Below, in pieces: positions 10,001-16,838 of a DNA stretch of 64,000 nucleotides. The notes below the pieces were generated by a model, which ran no database searches, was not told where the DNA came from, and worked only from the letters and a program-made list of their open reading frames with translations. The DNA lies in contig CAZKFR010000009.1 of NCBI GenBank assembly GCA_964552015.1, positions 1-64,000 on the forward strand, given 5' to 3'. The translations under genes and the position numbers were made by a program. Within the stretch, counting starts at the first letter, position 1. Each line of letters begins with the position of its first letter. The DNA is from Rhodocaloribacter sp964552015. Lineage in GTDB: Bacteria > Bacteroidota > Rhodothermia > Rhodothermales > ISCAR-4553.

Positions 10001-11788
10001 ACCGAGCGGCACGAGCAGCGCTTCTCGGCCACGTTCCGCCCGCAACTCTCCCGCTCGGGAGCCCTCAACTGGCTCAACCTCCAGGACATCTCTTACAGCG
10101 CCCAGTTCGGCTGGCAGAACGGACCTGTCGGGCGTAACACCGGCGCCAGCGTCTCGAACCAGTCCGACTTCCGGGCCGGCGTGACGCTGCGCCCGCAGGA
10201 GCTCTGGCGCAAGTTCGGCTTCTACCGGAAGCTGGAGGAGGCCGAAAAAGAGGCCCAGGCCGAGAAGGCCCAGCGGCGGCGCCAGACGACCGCCCGCCGC
10301 CCGCCCGCCGCCGACAGCACGAAGGCCGGCACGGAGGAGGAGGCCTCGGAAGGCGGCGGCCTGAAGGTCCCGCTCCCCGACCCGGTGGCCCTGCTGCGTA
10401 AGCTGGTCCTCTCCGTCACCGGCATCCGCGACCTGAACCTGACCTATTCGGCCACCCGCAGCGGCCGCTCGTCCAACGTGGGCCGTTTCAATGCGGACAG
10501 CACCGAGATCGTCTCGCCCTGGAGCCTCTTCGACGCCTTCTCCGGGCGCGGCCCCTCGCTCCGCTACCGCTTCGGCCTCGACCGTACCCTGCCTCTGGAA
10601 GACCGCCTCGTCGACCCCACGCTCCAGGTGGCCGATCAGTTCAACAACACCAACCGGATCCAGGGGCGCACCGCCCTCCAGCCCTCACAAAGCCTCCAGA
10701 TCAACCTGAACTGGAACGTCAACTGGACCGAGGGCCGCACCCTGACCTACCGCCCGTCGTTCGAGAACCCGGAGTTGATCGAGATCACCGAGACCCAGAA
10801 CGGCAACAACCAGGCCTCCGTCTGGACCTTCGGTGCGACGTACCTGGACCTCTTTGCCAGCCAGCTCCGAACCTATCAGCGGGACCTGGCGAGCCAGACG
10901 GACCCCAACGCCCTCGTGCTCGGCGACGAGAACGGCGACGGGCGGGTGGTCCTCACCAACCGCAGCGTCGTCGAAGACTTCCGGCAGGCCTTCACGTCCG
11001 GCCTCGGCCCCGTCGACGCCCGCGGCCTGCTGCCCTTCCCCATGCCCGGCTGGAACGTCAACTACAGCGGCCTCTCGTCCTGGCCCCTGCTGCGCAGCCT
11101 GACGCAGAGCCTGACGCTCCGCCACGGCTACAGCGCCGACTACAGCGCCGACTTCCGCACCAACACCCTGGCCGCCGGCGGCGACTCCCTGGGCACGTTC
11201 GACCTCGGCCCCCAGCGCATCCAGTTTGCCCTGCGCGACGTGGACGTGGGCACCATCCGCGTCAACGAGCGCTTCCAGCCGCTGATCGGGGTGGACATCA
11301 GCTGGAAAGGGCGGATCCAGACCAACATTGCCTTCAACCGGAGCAACGCCTACTCGCTGAGCACCAGTAACTTCGAGGTCAGCCAGAACAAAACCAACGA
11401 GTTCTCGTTCACGGCCAGCTTCCAGAAGACCGGCCTGAAACTACCCTTCTTCGGCGGGAAGCGGCTCAACAACCGCGTCAGCTTCAGCCTGACCGTCTCC
11501 CGCTCGCAGACCAGCGACCAGCGCTTCCTGCTGCGCCGCGCCCTCATCGACGCCATCCAGCGCGGGGAGAGCTTCGTCCTGAGCGACGCCCTCGAAGGGG
11601 ACAACGTCTCGCTCGTGACGGCCCACACCCGCCTGACCATCTCGCCCCAGATCGCCTACCAGTTCAGCAACCGCGTCTCGGCCAACTTCACGCTGAAGTA
11701 CGAGAAGTTCGACAGCGAGGACAGCCGCCAGCCTTCGGCCGTCAACATCAACGGCAGCTTCAACATCCGGGTCAACATCCAGAACTGA
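4031..11788 (+). CDS. sprA: SprA, giant outer-membrane translocon barrel of the type IX secretion system
   Basis: The 2585-residue product matches SprA in size (about 2400-2600 in the family) and in its aromatic, Asn/Asp/Arg-rich beta-strand pattern throughout. Recognisable segments include the FGKNELDLRVNGQANIQAGF region near residue 200, the RGGQSLFGIKSEFQ segment near 310, the DDFEGFENTFSLKQPGSW stretch near 910 and a strand-ending C-terminus (INGSFNIRVNIQN). SprA forms the 36-strand outer-membrane channel through which T9SS cargo passes. A hydrophobic export signal follows the start (IMALGVMAALVALGSSAA). I chose the ATG at 4031; an upstream GTG at 4004 is also in frame. The stretch near residues 2080-2110 is Lys/Arg/Glu-rich and probably an exposed loop. 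The T9SS cargo gene at 39925 is a likely client. No other T9SS component is visible here. Confidence 0.93.
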   Translation: MDRQAGGHPSRILGIMALGVMAALVALGSSAAPGRVLPTRYVARADTDSVRVDLPERLAGDTLRGDTLRADSMAVPPDTGLARKYLPRLHPDWPAARLVPRRRPPLSLALSRSWKHEVQLDSTARRYLIYERVAGQDVRYPVAVDLATYRRERLRYDLSRNWKTLYTERARQRSQRRRGGLGISVVVPGGRESAFTTIFGKNELDLRVNGQANIQAGFDYRKSDQQVAITGRASQLDPDFKQDLSLGITGTIGDKLRIDVNYDSNNQFDYQNQIKLEYTGYEDEIIQKIEAGNVFLQTPSSLIRGGQSLFGIKSEFQVGGLYLTTVMSQQEGQSNSLSIDGGSETTTFDLKPTDYEEDLHFFLAYYFRNRWEDALSDPPNIRVANGFERIAELEVWKLEPTTPEEENVRQAVAVVDLGEDPRLLSEADAYTETVLPSPALDQYDDTPGGELDAQLRDGNATPASYLQDVKGLSGDDFQVGRFRRLERGRDYTVDEVLGYISLRQRLLDNEALAVSFRYLANGRTVQIGDFSTDTGGSGGGQDEQKLVLKLLRPVQLRQPAPETGFNPAVWYLQLRNIYRFPGSGINPNEFELQVFYEPPGRTASKTLPGVGGQATLLQLLGLDRLNQDQAPRPDDRFDYLVNYTIDPGNGRLIFPYLEPFGRRLSRIIDEGGGTPEDKQAAKNLLVFESLYRQKKENARRDTQRDVYRVRGSYRGATQSFYDLQAYAGLVPGSVRVTSGGTPLSEGTDFIVDYQGGTVTIINPAYLTAGRKIDIQYEQNSLFNLQKKTLLGLRADYTLSENFGLGATLMRMSQKSPIDKYRIGEEPIQNTIWGFDGSFKAEPRWLTRAVDLLPLVQTRAKSSIAVTGEFAQLRPGAGETIAFDRTRRNLRNQGRDFHPDELNGISYIDDFEGFENTFSLKQPGSWQLASAPDSIGAVDRFGVVPGFRADSLRTNWRGSFGWYTLNANMFSELGSVPVYDADAVDILRIRDVFPNRDTRAEIDQTLQTLDLYFNPSERGPYNYNTDLQHFLDNPKDAWGGMAQRLPEGFTDFSLKNIDFVEFIFKPFPENPEGDAGPAARLYVDLGSISEDILPDEKLNNEDGLSLTDFNPASVGPWGRTPNGSQNSAVDVDDASGRTEDLGLDGLPSYVTDGTYSTTEQEHFRSFLDALTARTGDARYQAEVAKALVDPSGDDYHYFANSQFFDNPEFYPGGATFQQRFTRWFAGQELNAFEAQNKLANNTSVRRGNSRFPDSEDRNLNSAVDTDNSYFQYELPLSKRALDSLAVPERVDDYVVGEIIDTETGRRTGWYQVRIPVQNFTRRVGNIQDFSLIESIRIWTTGHEVPITIRFATLELVGSQWQKSERVTLEKETPADTMAVDTRTTIASINNEENSLYLPPPGAIISQTRLATGGVQNAREQALVFRAENLYPGQQRAIFRTYNQGLDLLKYANLRMFVHMHGRTADGLDLTALPKEEARQKARLFVRLGANESNDYYEYEQPLTPSSETAGDADELWQTNREFDGAIRDLNSMNLVLGALNQLKVTRDRLGIPSDQVFWNVVGDTLAAPDAPDAETFAPPGTRLAIRGNPSLGRINTIVIGLRNPADSTSIDPSDILEDVTIWVNELRVSGYDEQNGWAALVNADVQLADFGRVKANFQRQTDGFGSLASTLDEREQVDLTNWSLTTEVNADKLLPERYGWSIPVSLQLQSNRSTPRFSPTRGDVRLDELLAQIEARDDLTPEEKALEKRQAIEAAETFTFTRSFTARLAKQGSRSSLLRYTLDGLSWTYSFSDRTARTPSLRLNDSWRWSTTLGYRLSIPRPKTVRPFWFLDDVPLVGVLGDLRFNYLPQSLSASASANRTFTQSQDRPRENLATTLPEPVAFPLRETHNFTHSRNFQLQYNPFGFLNLSFDTNTNQSLNAVGVDTVFTVVVRDSTGALATFENLTLDEAVAQGLVDEEAVDVNAFQTERLRVRPAGETFGKFLKGVDGVRTERHEQRFSATFRPQLSRSGALNWLNLQDISYSAQFGWQNGPVGRNTGASVSNQSDFRAGVTLRPQELWRKFGFYRKLEEAEKEAQAEKAQRRRQTTARRPPAADSTKAGTEEEASEGGGLKVPLPDPVALLRKLVLSVTGIRDLNLTYSATRSGRSSNVGRFNADSTEIVSPWSLFDAFSGRGPSLRYRFGLDRTLPLEDRLVDPTLQVADQFNNTNRIQGRTALQPSQSLQINLNWNVNWTEGRTLTYRPSFENPELIEITETQNGNNQASVWTFGATYLDLFASQLRTYQRDLASQTDPNALVLGDENGDGRVVLTNRSVVEDFRQAFTSGLGPVDARGLLPFPMPGWNVNYSGLSSWPLLRSLTQSLTLRHGYSADYSADFRTNTLAAGGDSLGTFDLGPQRIQFALRDVDVGTIRVNERFQPLIGVDISWKGRIQTNIAFNRSNAYSLSTSNFEVSQNKTNEFSFTASFQKTGLKLPFFGGKRLNNRVSFSLTVSRSQTSDQRFLLRRALIDAIQRGESFVLSDALEGDNVSLVTAHTRLTISPQIAYQFSNRVSANFTLKYEKFDSEDSRQPSAVNINGSFNIRVNIQN

Positions 11789-11872
11789 CCCGTGGCCGGC
11801 ACCGGGCGAACCCGGACGGGCGGGCGGCGTTCATGCACGCGGTATTCCCGTCGCGCCAGCCGGTACCGGATC

Positions 11873-12643
11873 ATGCCTGCCCGTCTTTCCGAACGCCAGA
11901 CCGTCGTCGTGTGTCACCTGGGGCGCGTGGCGTATGCGCCCGCCTGGGACCTGCAGCGCCGCCTGCAGGCACGGCTCATCGAGGCCAAGCGCCGGGAGCC
12001 GCCGGAGCCGCGGCCCCACGTGATGCTGCTCGTCGAACACCCGCCCGTCTATACCCTGGGCAAGAACGGGGACGCGGCCCATCTGCTGCTCTCCGAGGAC
12101 GCCCTGGCCGCGCGCGGCGCCTCGTTCTTCCGCATCGACCGGGGCGGCGACATCACCTTCCACGGCCCCGGCCAGTTCGTCGGCTACCCGATCCTGGACC
12201 TGGACCGCTTCTTCACGGACATCCACCGCTACCTGCGCGAGCTGGAGGAAGCCGTCATCCGCACCTGTGCCGACTACGGGCTGACGGCCGGCCGTGTCGC
12301 CGGGCGTACGGGGGTCTGGATCGGGCCGGACGACCGCGGCCCCGAGCGCAAGATCTGCGCCCTGGGCATCCGGTGCAGCCGCTGGGTCACCATGCACGGC
12401 TTCGCCTTCAACCTGAACACCGACCTGACCTACTTCTCCTACATCGTCCCCTGCGGCATCGCCGACCGGGGGGTAACCTCGCTGGCCCAGGAACTGGGCC
12501 GGCCGGTGGACGAGGCCGAGGCCCGGACCCGCTTCCTCCGCCACTTCGCCGAACGCTTCGAGGCCGACACCATCCCCCTGCACGGCGAAGCCGCGAACGA
12601 ATTCCTCGCCCGCTATCTTGAAGCAGAACCTGCCGGGTCCTAG
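11873..12643 (+). CDS. lipB: Lipoyl(octanoyl) transferase LipB
   Basis: LipB moves octanoate from acyl carrier protein to lipoyl domains of enzymes such as pyruvate dehydrogenase, the first step of lipoate synthesis in the cytoplasm. The 256-residue protein has the family landmarks: VEHPPVYTLGKNG near residue 54, RGGDITFHGPGQFVGYPI near 93, the RKICALGIR lysine segment near 162, MHGFAFNLNTDL, and the catalytic cysteine in PCGI near 198. The start at 11873 is taken because the conserved N-terminal strand begins shortly after it. It lies 84 bases downstream of sprA in the same direction and may share its transcript. No lipA is visible nearby. Confidence 0.95.
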   Translation: MPARLSERQTVVVCHLGRVAYAPAWDLQRRLQARLIEAKRREPPEPRPHVMLLVEHPPVYTLGKNGDAAHLLLSEDALAARGASFFRIDRGGDITFHGPGQFVGYPILDLDRFFTDIHRYLRELEEAVIRTCADYGLTAGRVAGRTGVWIGPDDRGPERKICALGIRCSRWVTMHGFAFNLNTDLTYFSYIVPCGIADRGVTSLAQELGRPVDEAEARTRFLRHFAERFEADTIPLHGEAANEFLARYLEAEPAGS

Positions 12644-12690
12644 TTTCCCCCTGACCTCCGTTCCACTCCCCTTGCCTGCCCGACCCGACC

Positions 12691-13050
12691 ATGCCTGCCT
12701 TCGACCTCAACGCCTTCACGCTGCAACTGATCGCCGAGACGCTCTTCTACGACGAGGAATACGGCGCGCTGGGCAACCTGAGCCTCATCGACATGGAGAA
12801 CGCCCGCGAGCGCTTCGTGGCCTCCTACGTGCCGGAGGATGGGCTCTTCGTCGTCGAGGAGGCGACGGAATGGGAGGAGTACACGCCGGACGACGAGGAC
12901 GACATCGGCTATGCCCTGGCCGTCGACAGCAACGAGTACGGCACGTACGACAACCCGGCCGACGTGGCGCACGTGCTGCTCGAACTGGCCCGTGCCCACA
13001 ACCTCACGCCCAGCATCACGCTGCTCTTCGAAGAGGACGAAGTGTCCTGA
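12691..13050 (+). CDS. Small acidic protein of unknown function
   Basis: The 119-residue product is strongly acidic, with runs such as EATEWEEYTPDDEDDIG in the middle and LFEEDEV at the end. It has no signal peptide or membrane helix and is probably a soluble cytoplasmic protein. It follows lipB by 47 bases on the same strand, so the two are likely cotranscribed. I do not recognise a domain. Codon use matches neighbouring genes, which supports it being real. Confidence 0.7.
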   Translation: MPAFDLNAFTLQLIAETLFYDEEYGALGNLSLIDMENARERFVASYVPEDGLFVVEEATEWEEYTPDDEDDIGYALAVDSNEYGTYDNPADVAHVLLELARAHNLTPSITLLFEEDEVS

Positions 13051-13059
13051 GCCCCCGCC

Positions 13060-13431
13060 TCACGGGGTGCGCGCCACCGTGGCCCAGACCACCATCGCCC
13101 AGCCCATCAGAAAGGCGACCCCGCCGAACGGGGTCACGGCCCCGAGCCAGGGCGTATCCGTGAGGACGAGCACGTAGAGGCTGCCCGAAAACAGCACGAT
13201 GCCGGCGGTAAACAGGGCACCCGCGGCCTGCAGTTGCCACACGGCGAGCGCCTGCCCCATCCAGCCCACGACCAGCAGCGCCAGCGCGTGGTACATCTGG
13301 TACCGCACGGCCGTCTCGAAGGTCTGTAGCCGCTCCGCCGTCAGTCGCCCCGCCAGCCCGTGCGCGCCGAAGGCACCGGCCGCCACCGCCAGCCCGGCCG
13401 CCACCGCCCCGATCCACAGATAGTGTCGCAT
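13060..13431 (-). CDS. DUF423 family inner-membrane protein (YgdD-like)
   Basis: A 123-residue protein with four hydrophobic helices and the DUF423 signature: GAFGAHGL near residue 20, then a TFETAVRYQMYHALALL stretch, FSGSLYVLVLT near 83 and TPFGGVAFLMGWA near 100. Size and motif order are typical. The family is widespread in bacterial inner membranes and has no settled function. The gene is convergent with the acidic-protein gene, with only nine bases between the stop codons. Confidence 0.88.
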   Translation of the reverse strand: MRHYLWIGAVAAGLAVAAGAFGAHGLAGRLTAERLQTFETAVRYQMYHALALLVVGWMGQALAVWQLQAAGALFTAGIVLFSGSLYVLVLTDTPWLGAVTPFGGVAFLMGWAMVVWATVARTP

Positions 13432-13537
13432 CCTTTCCGGTCCCCTGATTGCCGCTTTGCGCGGGGCCACATCCCCCGCTCGAACCCCCAAATTCCCCCA
13501 CATCACACCGAAAAGCAAGCCCGGCCCGGGGCGGTAG

Positions 13538-13567
13538 TTGACTCTTTCGAACCGAACGTTCTATATT
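13538..13567 (+). promoter_or_regulatory. Candidate promoter of the cold-shock gene
   Basis: TTGACT (13538-13543) and TATATT (13562-13567) are separated by 18 bases, a good sigma-70-like arrangement. It is the only clear promoter-like pair in the 435 bases before the cold-shock gene and predicts a transcript start near 13575. Confidence 0.55.
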
Positions 13568-13866
13568 CTTTTCCCATACATGGGATTTTTTCCCATGCGC
13601 TTCTTTGAGTTCACGATGCGGCTTTCCCTTCACACCCTGTCGTGGACGACGACCGCGCCTTTTCTTGCACGCCGTCTCCGAAGAGGATTGCCTGCCGGCA
13701 TGTCAGTTCCTCCTCGCCCATCGTGAACGGACGAGACTGGCTCGCGTGCCGTGCCCGCTCCGGGCACGCTGCCGATAGACATCGATGCCATGAGATGCTC
13801 ACCCCAAGATCATCACATCGCCGCTCACCCTACATCGTGATGTTTCATTGACCGAGGAGGCCTGAC
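13568..13866 (+). other. Long untranslated leader of the cold-shock mRNA
   Basis: About 290 bases lie between the predicted transcript start and the ATG at 13867, with no convincing gene on either strand. The leader opens with a small hairpin (TCCCA-taca-TGGGA, about 13573-13586) followed by six Ts and a further CCCAT that could pair with the same GGG. Long structured leaders that switch fold with temperature are known for cspA-type mRNAs in other bacteria; applying that here is inference. Confidence 0.45.
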
Positions 13867-14211
13867 ATGAAAGTACAACGTAGTGTCGTGAAGTGGTTCG
13901 ACGCCAAGAAGGGCTACGGCTTCATTGTGAACCCCGACCAGGGACCGGACATCTTCGTCCACTATTCTCAGATTCTCTCCGACAAGCGCTTCAAGACGTT
14001 GCGTACGGGCGAGATCGTCGAATACGAACTCCACGACGGACCCAAAGGGCTGCACGCCCACAGCGTCAAAGGCACCAACGAAGTGATCCGTCCTTCGCTC
14101 GATCCGGTACAGGTTGCCGCCGCCATCAACAACGCGCAGCAGGTGGACGTCAAGTACCTGGAGCCTGTCTCGCCGAACACATTTTCGGGACGCATCTCCG
14201 GCACGGCCTGA
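13867..14211 (+). CDS. Cold-shock domain protein with C-terminal extension
   Basis: Residues 1-70 form a cold-shock domain: VKWFDAKKGYGFI contains RNP-1 (KGYGFI) and DIFVHYSQI contains RNP-2. Such proteins bind single-stranded RNA or DNA and loosen RNA structure. The protein is 114 residues, longer than the usual 65-70, with about 40 extra residues (DPVQVAAAINNAQQ and a Ser/Thr/Gly-rich end) that I do not recognise. A strong GGAGG ribosome-binding site lies just upstream of the ATG. A long leader and a good promoter match suggest abundant, conditionally controlled expression. Confidence 0.93.
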   Translation: MKVQRSVVKWFDAKKGYGFIVNPDQGPDIFVHYSQILSDKRFKTLRTGEIVEYELHDGPKGLHAHSVKGTNEVIRPSLDPVQVAAAINNAQQVDVKYLEPVSPNTFSGRISGTA

Positions 14212-14246
14212 GGCGGAGTACGGTCGGCTCCGGCACCGGCTCCGCA

Positions 14247-14277
14247 TTGTTTTTAGGTAGCCCATCCCCTATCTTTG
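14247..14277 (+). promoter_or_regulatory. Bacteroidota-type promoter
   Basis: TTG (14247-14249), 20-base spacer and a perfect TATCTTTG (14270-14277). This is the best match in the window to TTTG-N19/20-TAnnTTTG. It lies about 100 bases before the start at 14374 and probably drives the 14374-ybeY pair. Confidence 0.7.
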
Positions 14278-14373
14278 GCGACATCGTCGCCCGCCTTTCC
14301 GGTACCCTCCCCGGGGCGGTCCGCACCGGCCCAGGCGGTCGTCTACCGTGCCCTTTTGTCTCCCGGATGTACT

Positions 14374-14829
14374 ATGGCGTTTGCTTTCTCGGACACCGAC
14401 ATCGAGCGCATCGCATCGGTGCTGGGCGTAGCGCCCAAACGTGACGGCTCGCTGGTGCGGTTCGAGCTCGTCGATACGCCGAGCGGTCGCAGCCTCACCC
14501 TGGAGATCAAAACCGCGGTGGAGATGCCGGACGATCTGAAGAACGTGTCGGCGTCCAACCTGGTCTCCGTCTATGCGCCCAGTTCCTTCCTGCAGCTCCA
14601 GGGCTGCACGGGCTACCTCGCCAGCAAGGAACTGGGGGAGGTCATCTTCGTCGCCAAGCACGAAGGACGGACGCACGGCCTCGTCGTCGAGCGGGAGGCC
14701 GGCTGCTCGCTCTATGCCAACGTCGACGACCGGCTCCTCTCGGCCGACTTCACGCAGCTCCCGCCCGAGATGATCATGAGCAGCGTGGCCCTCTCGATGA
14801 CCGAATCGCTCTTCGACGACCTGGGCTGA
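14374..14829 (+). CDS. Conserved-looking soluble protein of unknown function
   Basis: The 151-residue product has no signal peptide or membrane helix. Its alternating strand and helix pattern (FELVDTPSGRSLTLEI, EVIFVAKHEGRTHGLVVE) suggests a compact alpha/beta fold. It has a single strong promoter upstream and ends 18 bases before ybeY on the same strand, so a two-gene operon with ybeY is likely. I do not recognise a family. The ATG at 14374 is the first in frame that is followed by coding-like sequence. Confidence 0.75.
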   Translation: MAFAFSDTDIERIASVLGVAPKRDGSLVRFELVDTPSGRSLTLEIKTAVEMPDDLKNVSASNLVSVYAPSSFLQLQGCTGYLASKELGEVIFVAKHEGRTHGLVVEREAGCSLYANVDDRLLSADFTQLPPEMIMSSVALSMTESLFDDLG

Positions 14830-14847
14830 TCCGCCCCCCGCCCGAAC

Positions 14848-15276
14848 GTGTCCACGTCCGATCTCGTCATCGCCCTCGACCACCCCACCCGCCGGGTCGA
14901 TACGCAGCGCCTCGACCGCCTCGTCCGCCGCGTGCTCGACGGCGAAGGCATCGCCTGGCACTACGTCGGCGTCATCCTGACCGACCACGCCACCGTCCTC
15001 GACCTCAACCGGGCCTACCTGCATCACGACTACCTCACGGACGTCCTCTCGTTCAACCTCTCCGGCCCCGACGACGCCCTGCTCACCGGAGAGGTCTACG
15101 TCGATCTGGACACGGCCGCCGAGCGCCACGCGGAGTTCGGCGTCACGTTCGAGGAGGAAGTCTTCCGGTACGTCGTCCACGGCCTGCTCCACCTGGCCGG
15201 CTACGAGGACGCCACGCCCGCCGAGAAGGCCGCCATGCATGCCCTCGAGGACCGCTACCTGGCCGGTTCCGTATGA
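14848..15276 (+). CDS. ybeY: YbeY, rRNA maturation endoribonuclease
   Basis: YbeY is a zinc-dependent endoribonuclease needed for 16S rRNA maturation and ribosome quality control. The 142-residue protein has DYLTDVLSFNL near residue 53, TGEVYVDLDTA near 77, and the metal motif HGLLHLAGYED near 111. The usual motif ends in a third histidine (GYDH); here that position is Asp. The start codon is GTG at 14848. The size is typical of the family. Confidence 0.93.
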   Translation: MSTSDLVIALDHPTRRVDTQRLDRLVRRVLDGEGIAWHYVGVILTDHATVLDLNRAYLHHDYLTDVLSFNLSGPDDALLTGEVYVDLDTAAERHAEFGVTFEEEVFRYVVHGLLHLAGYEDATPAEKAAMHALEDRYLAGSV

Positions 15277-15402
15277 AACCCGGCGCCGCCCGTTGACAAT
15301 GCGGCCCGGCTTCATTACCAAGCAATTACCGGCCGACGGGTTGCCCGGCGGGGGACTTCGTCGCCGCTCACGAATCGTTCACGAAGGGCTGGAGGGTCTA
15401 CG

Positions 15403-15717
15403 ATGCAGCTACGAATCACCGCGCGCCACTTTCACGCGCCCGAGGAACTGCAAGCCCACATCCGCGAGCGCATCCAGGCGCTGACACGCTTCTACGACGG
15501 CATCACCAGCGCCCACGTCGTGCTGACGAAACGCAACGGGCCGACCGGCGGACGGCACGCCGAGGTCATCCTCAACGTGTACCGCCAGCAACTCACCGCC
15601 GAAGCGAGCGCCCCCACCCACCAGGAGGCCGTCGACCGCTGTGCCGAGCACCTGCGCCGCCAGCTCCTGAAATACAAGGACAAGCTCCGCTCCGTCCAGC
15701 AACAGGCTCACCGCTGA
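15403..15717 (+). CDS. hpf: Ribosome hibernation promoting factor (short form)
   Basis: The 104-residue protein is a short HPF/RaiA-type factor. Visible family features are MQLRITARHF at the start, the helix with IRERIQALTRFYDGI, and the long second helix ending in LLKYKDKLR. It binds the 30S subunit near the decoding centre and shuts down or stores ribosomes in slow growth. The C-terminal dimerisation domain of long HPF is absent. A GGAGG site lies upstream of the ATG. Position near ybeY places two ribosome-related genes together. Confidence 0.93.
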   Translation: MQLRITARHFHAPEELQAHIRERIQALTRFYDGITSAHVVLTKRNGPTGGRHAEVILNVYRQQLTAEASAPTHQEAVDRCAEHLRRQLLKYKDKLRSVQQQAHR

Positions 15718-15742
15718 GGCGGTCCGGCTCGATGCGGATTCC

Positions 15743-15774
15743 GGCGCCCCGTTCCCGGTGTGGAGCGGGGCGCC
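15743..15774. terminator. Hairpin between convergent hpf and metF
   Basis: A 12-bp stem (15743-15754 with 15763-15774, one G-T pair) and an 8-base loop lie between the two stop codons. There is no T-run on either side, so intrinsic termination is uncertain. Confidence 0.5.
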
Positions 15775-15780
15775 GCCCTG

Positions 15781-16737
15781 TCAGGCCATCTTGCGCAGGG
15801 CATGCACCACGCGGCGGACGTGGTCGGCCGTCTGCATGATGTAGAAATGCAGGCAGGGCACGCCGGCCTCCATCAACTCCTGGCTCTGCCGGAGGGCCCA
15901 TTCCACGCCGATGTCGGGCACGTGCTCGTCGCGGGCGGCTTCGACCTCGGCGGCCAGCGCCTCCGGCACCTCCACGTGGAACCGGCTGGGCAGCATCCGG
16001 AGCTGCCGCTTGCTCGTGATGATCTTCAGCCCGGGCAGGATGGGCACCTCGATCCCGACCTCCCGGCACCGCTCGACGAAGCGGAAGTAGTGCCGGTTGT
16101 CGAAAAACATCTGCGTGGTCACGTAGTGCGCCCCGGCGTCGATCTTGCGCTTCAGGTTGAGGATGTCCCACATCAGGTTGGGCGCCTCGAAATGCTTTTC
16201 CGGATAACCCGCCACGCCGATGCAGAAGTCCGTCGGTGCGGCGTCGATGAGCTCTTCGAGGTACTGTCCCCGGTTCATCTCGGCGATCTGCCGGACGAGG
16301 TCGACGGCGTACTCGTTGCGGGTCCGGTTGAACAGGATGGGCTTCTCATACCCATTCGCATCGCCACGGAGCGCCATCACGTTGTGGATGCCGAGGTAGT
16401 TCAGTTCGATGAGCGCATCCTCCGTCTCCTCGCGGGTGAACCCGTAGCAGAGCAGGTGGGGGACCGTCTCCACGCCGAAACGCCCTTTGATGGCGGCGCA
16501 GAGCCCGAGCGTGCCGGGGCGTTTCCGCTTGACGTGCCGCCGCCAGGTACCGTCGGGCATCTCTTCGTAATAGACCTGGGCCGAATGGCTCGTCACGTCG
16601 ATGAACGGCGGGTCGAACGCCATCAGGTCCTCGATGATCGCCATGATCTGCGCGACGGAGCCTCCTCGCTCCGGCGGGATGATCTCGTAGGAGATCAGCG
16701 GCTCGGTGGCCCGGTCCAGCAGTTCGATGACTTTCAT
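15781..16737 (-). CDS. metF: Methylenetetrahydrofolate reductase MetF
   Basis: MetF reduces 5,10-methylene-THF to 5-methyl-THF with FAD, feeding methionine synthesis. The 318-residue TIM-barrel protein has the N-terminal SYEIIPPERGG (catalytic Glu region), FIDVTSHS, the NVMALRGD motif near residue 120, an FCIGVAGYPEKH segment near 173, KIDAGAHYVTTQMFFDN near 195 and VPILPGLKIITS near 226. These are diagnostic. The start at 16737 is well supported by the N-terminal match. It is divergent from a nucleoside phosphorylase-family gene, which may belong to the same methyl cycle. Confidence 0.95.
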   Translation of the reverse strand: MKVIELLDRATEPLISYEIIPPERGGSVAQIMAIIEDLMAFDPPFIDVTSHSAQVYYEEMPDGTWRRHVKRKRPGTLGLCAAIKGRFGVETVPHLLCYGFTREETEDALIELNYLGIHNVMALRGDANGYEKPILFNRTRNEYAVDLVRQIAEMNRGQYLEELIDAAPTDFCIGVAGYPEKHFEAPNLMWDILNLKRKIDAGAHYVTTQMFFDNRHYFRFVERCREVGIEVPILPGLKIITSKRQLRMLPSRFHVEVPEALAAEVEAARDEHVPDIGVEWALRQSQELMEAGVPCLHFYIMQTADHVRRVVHALRKMA

Positions 16738-16838
16738 GCGGCGGCGTTTTCGTTTTTTGGTGTCCTTTCGTTAAACTGACCGTTCCTCGCTGTGGACTGC
16801 GAAGGTCGTTTCTTACTTCACAATCCGCCCCATGTTCA

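Noticed and set aside
3995..10045. 2016-codon open frame on the reverse strand inside sprA
   Set aside because: It is antisense to a clearly conserved gene and its translation is low-complexity Val/Gly/Arg/Glu, the usual result of high-G+C codon bias.
15293..15321. Sigma-70 promoter (TTGACA) before hpf
   Set aside because: The -35 match is perfect but no acceptable -10 follows at the right distance.
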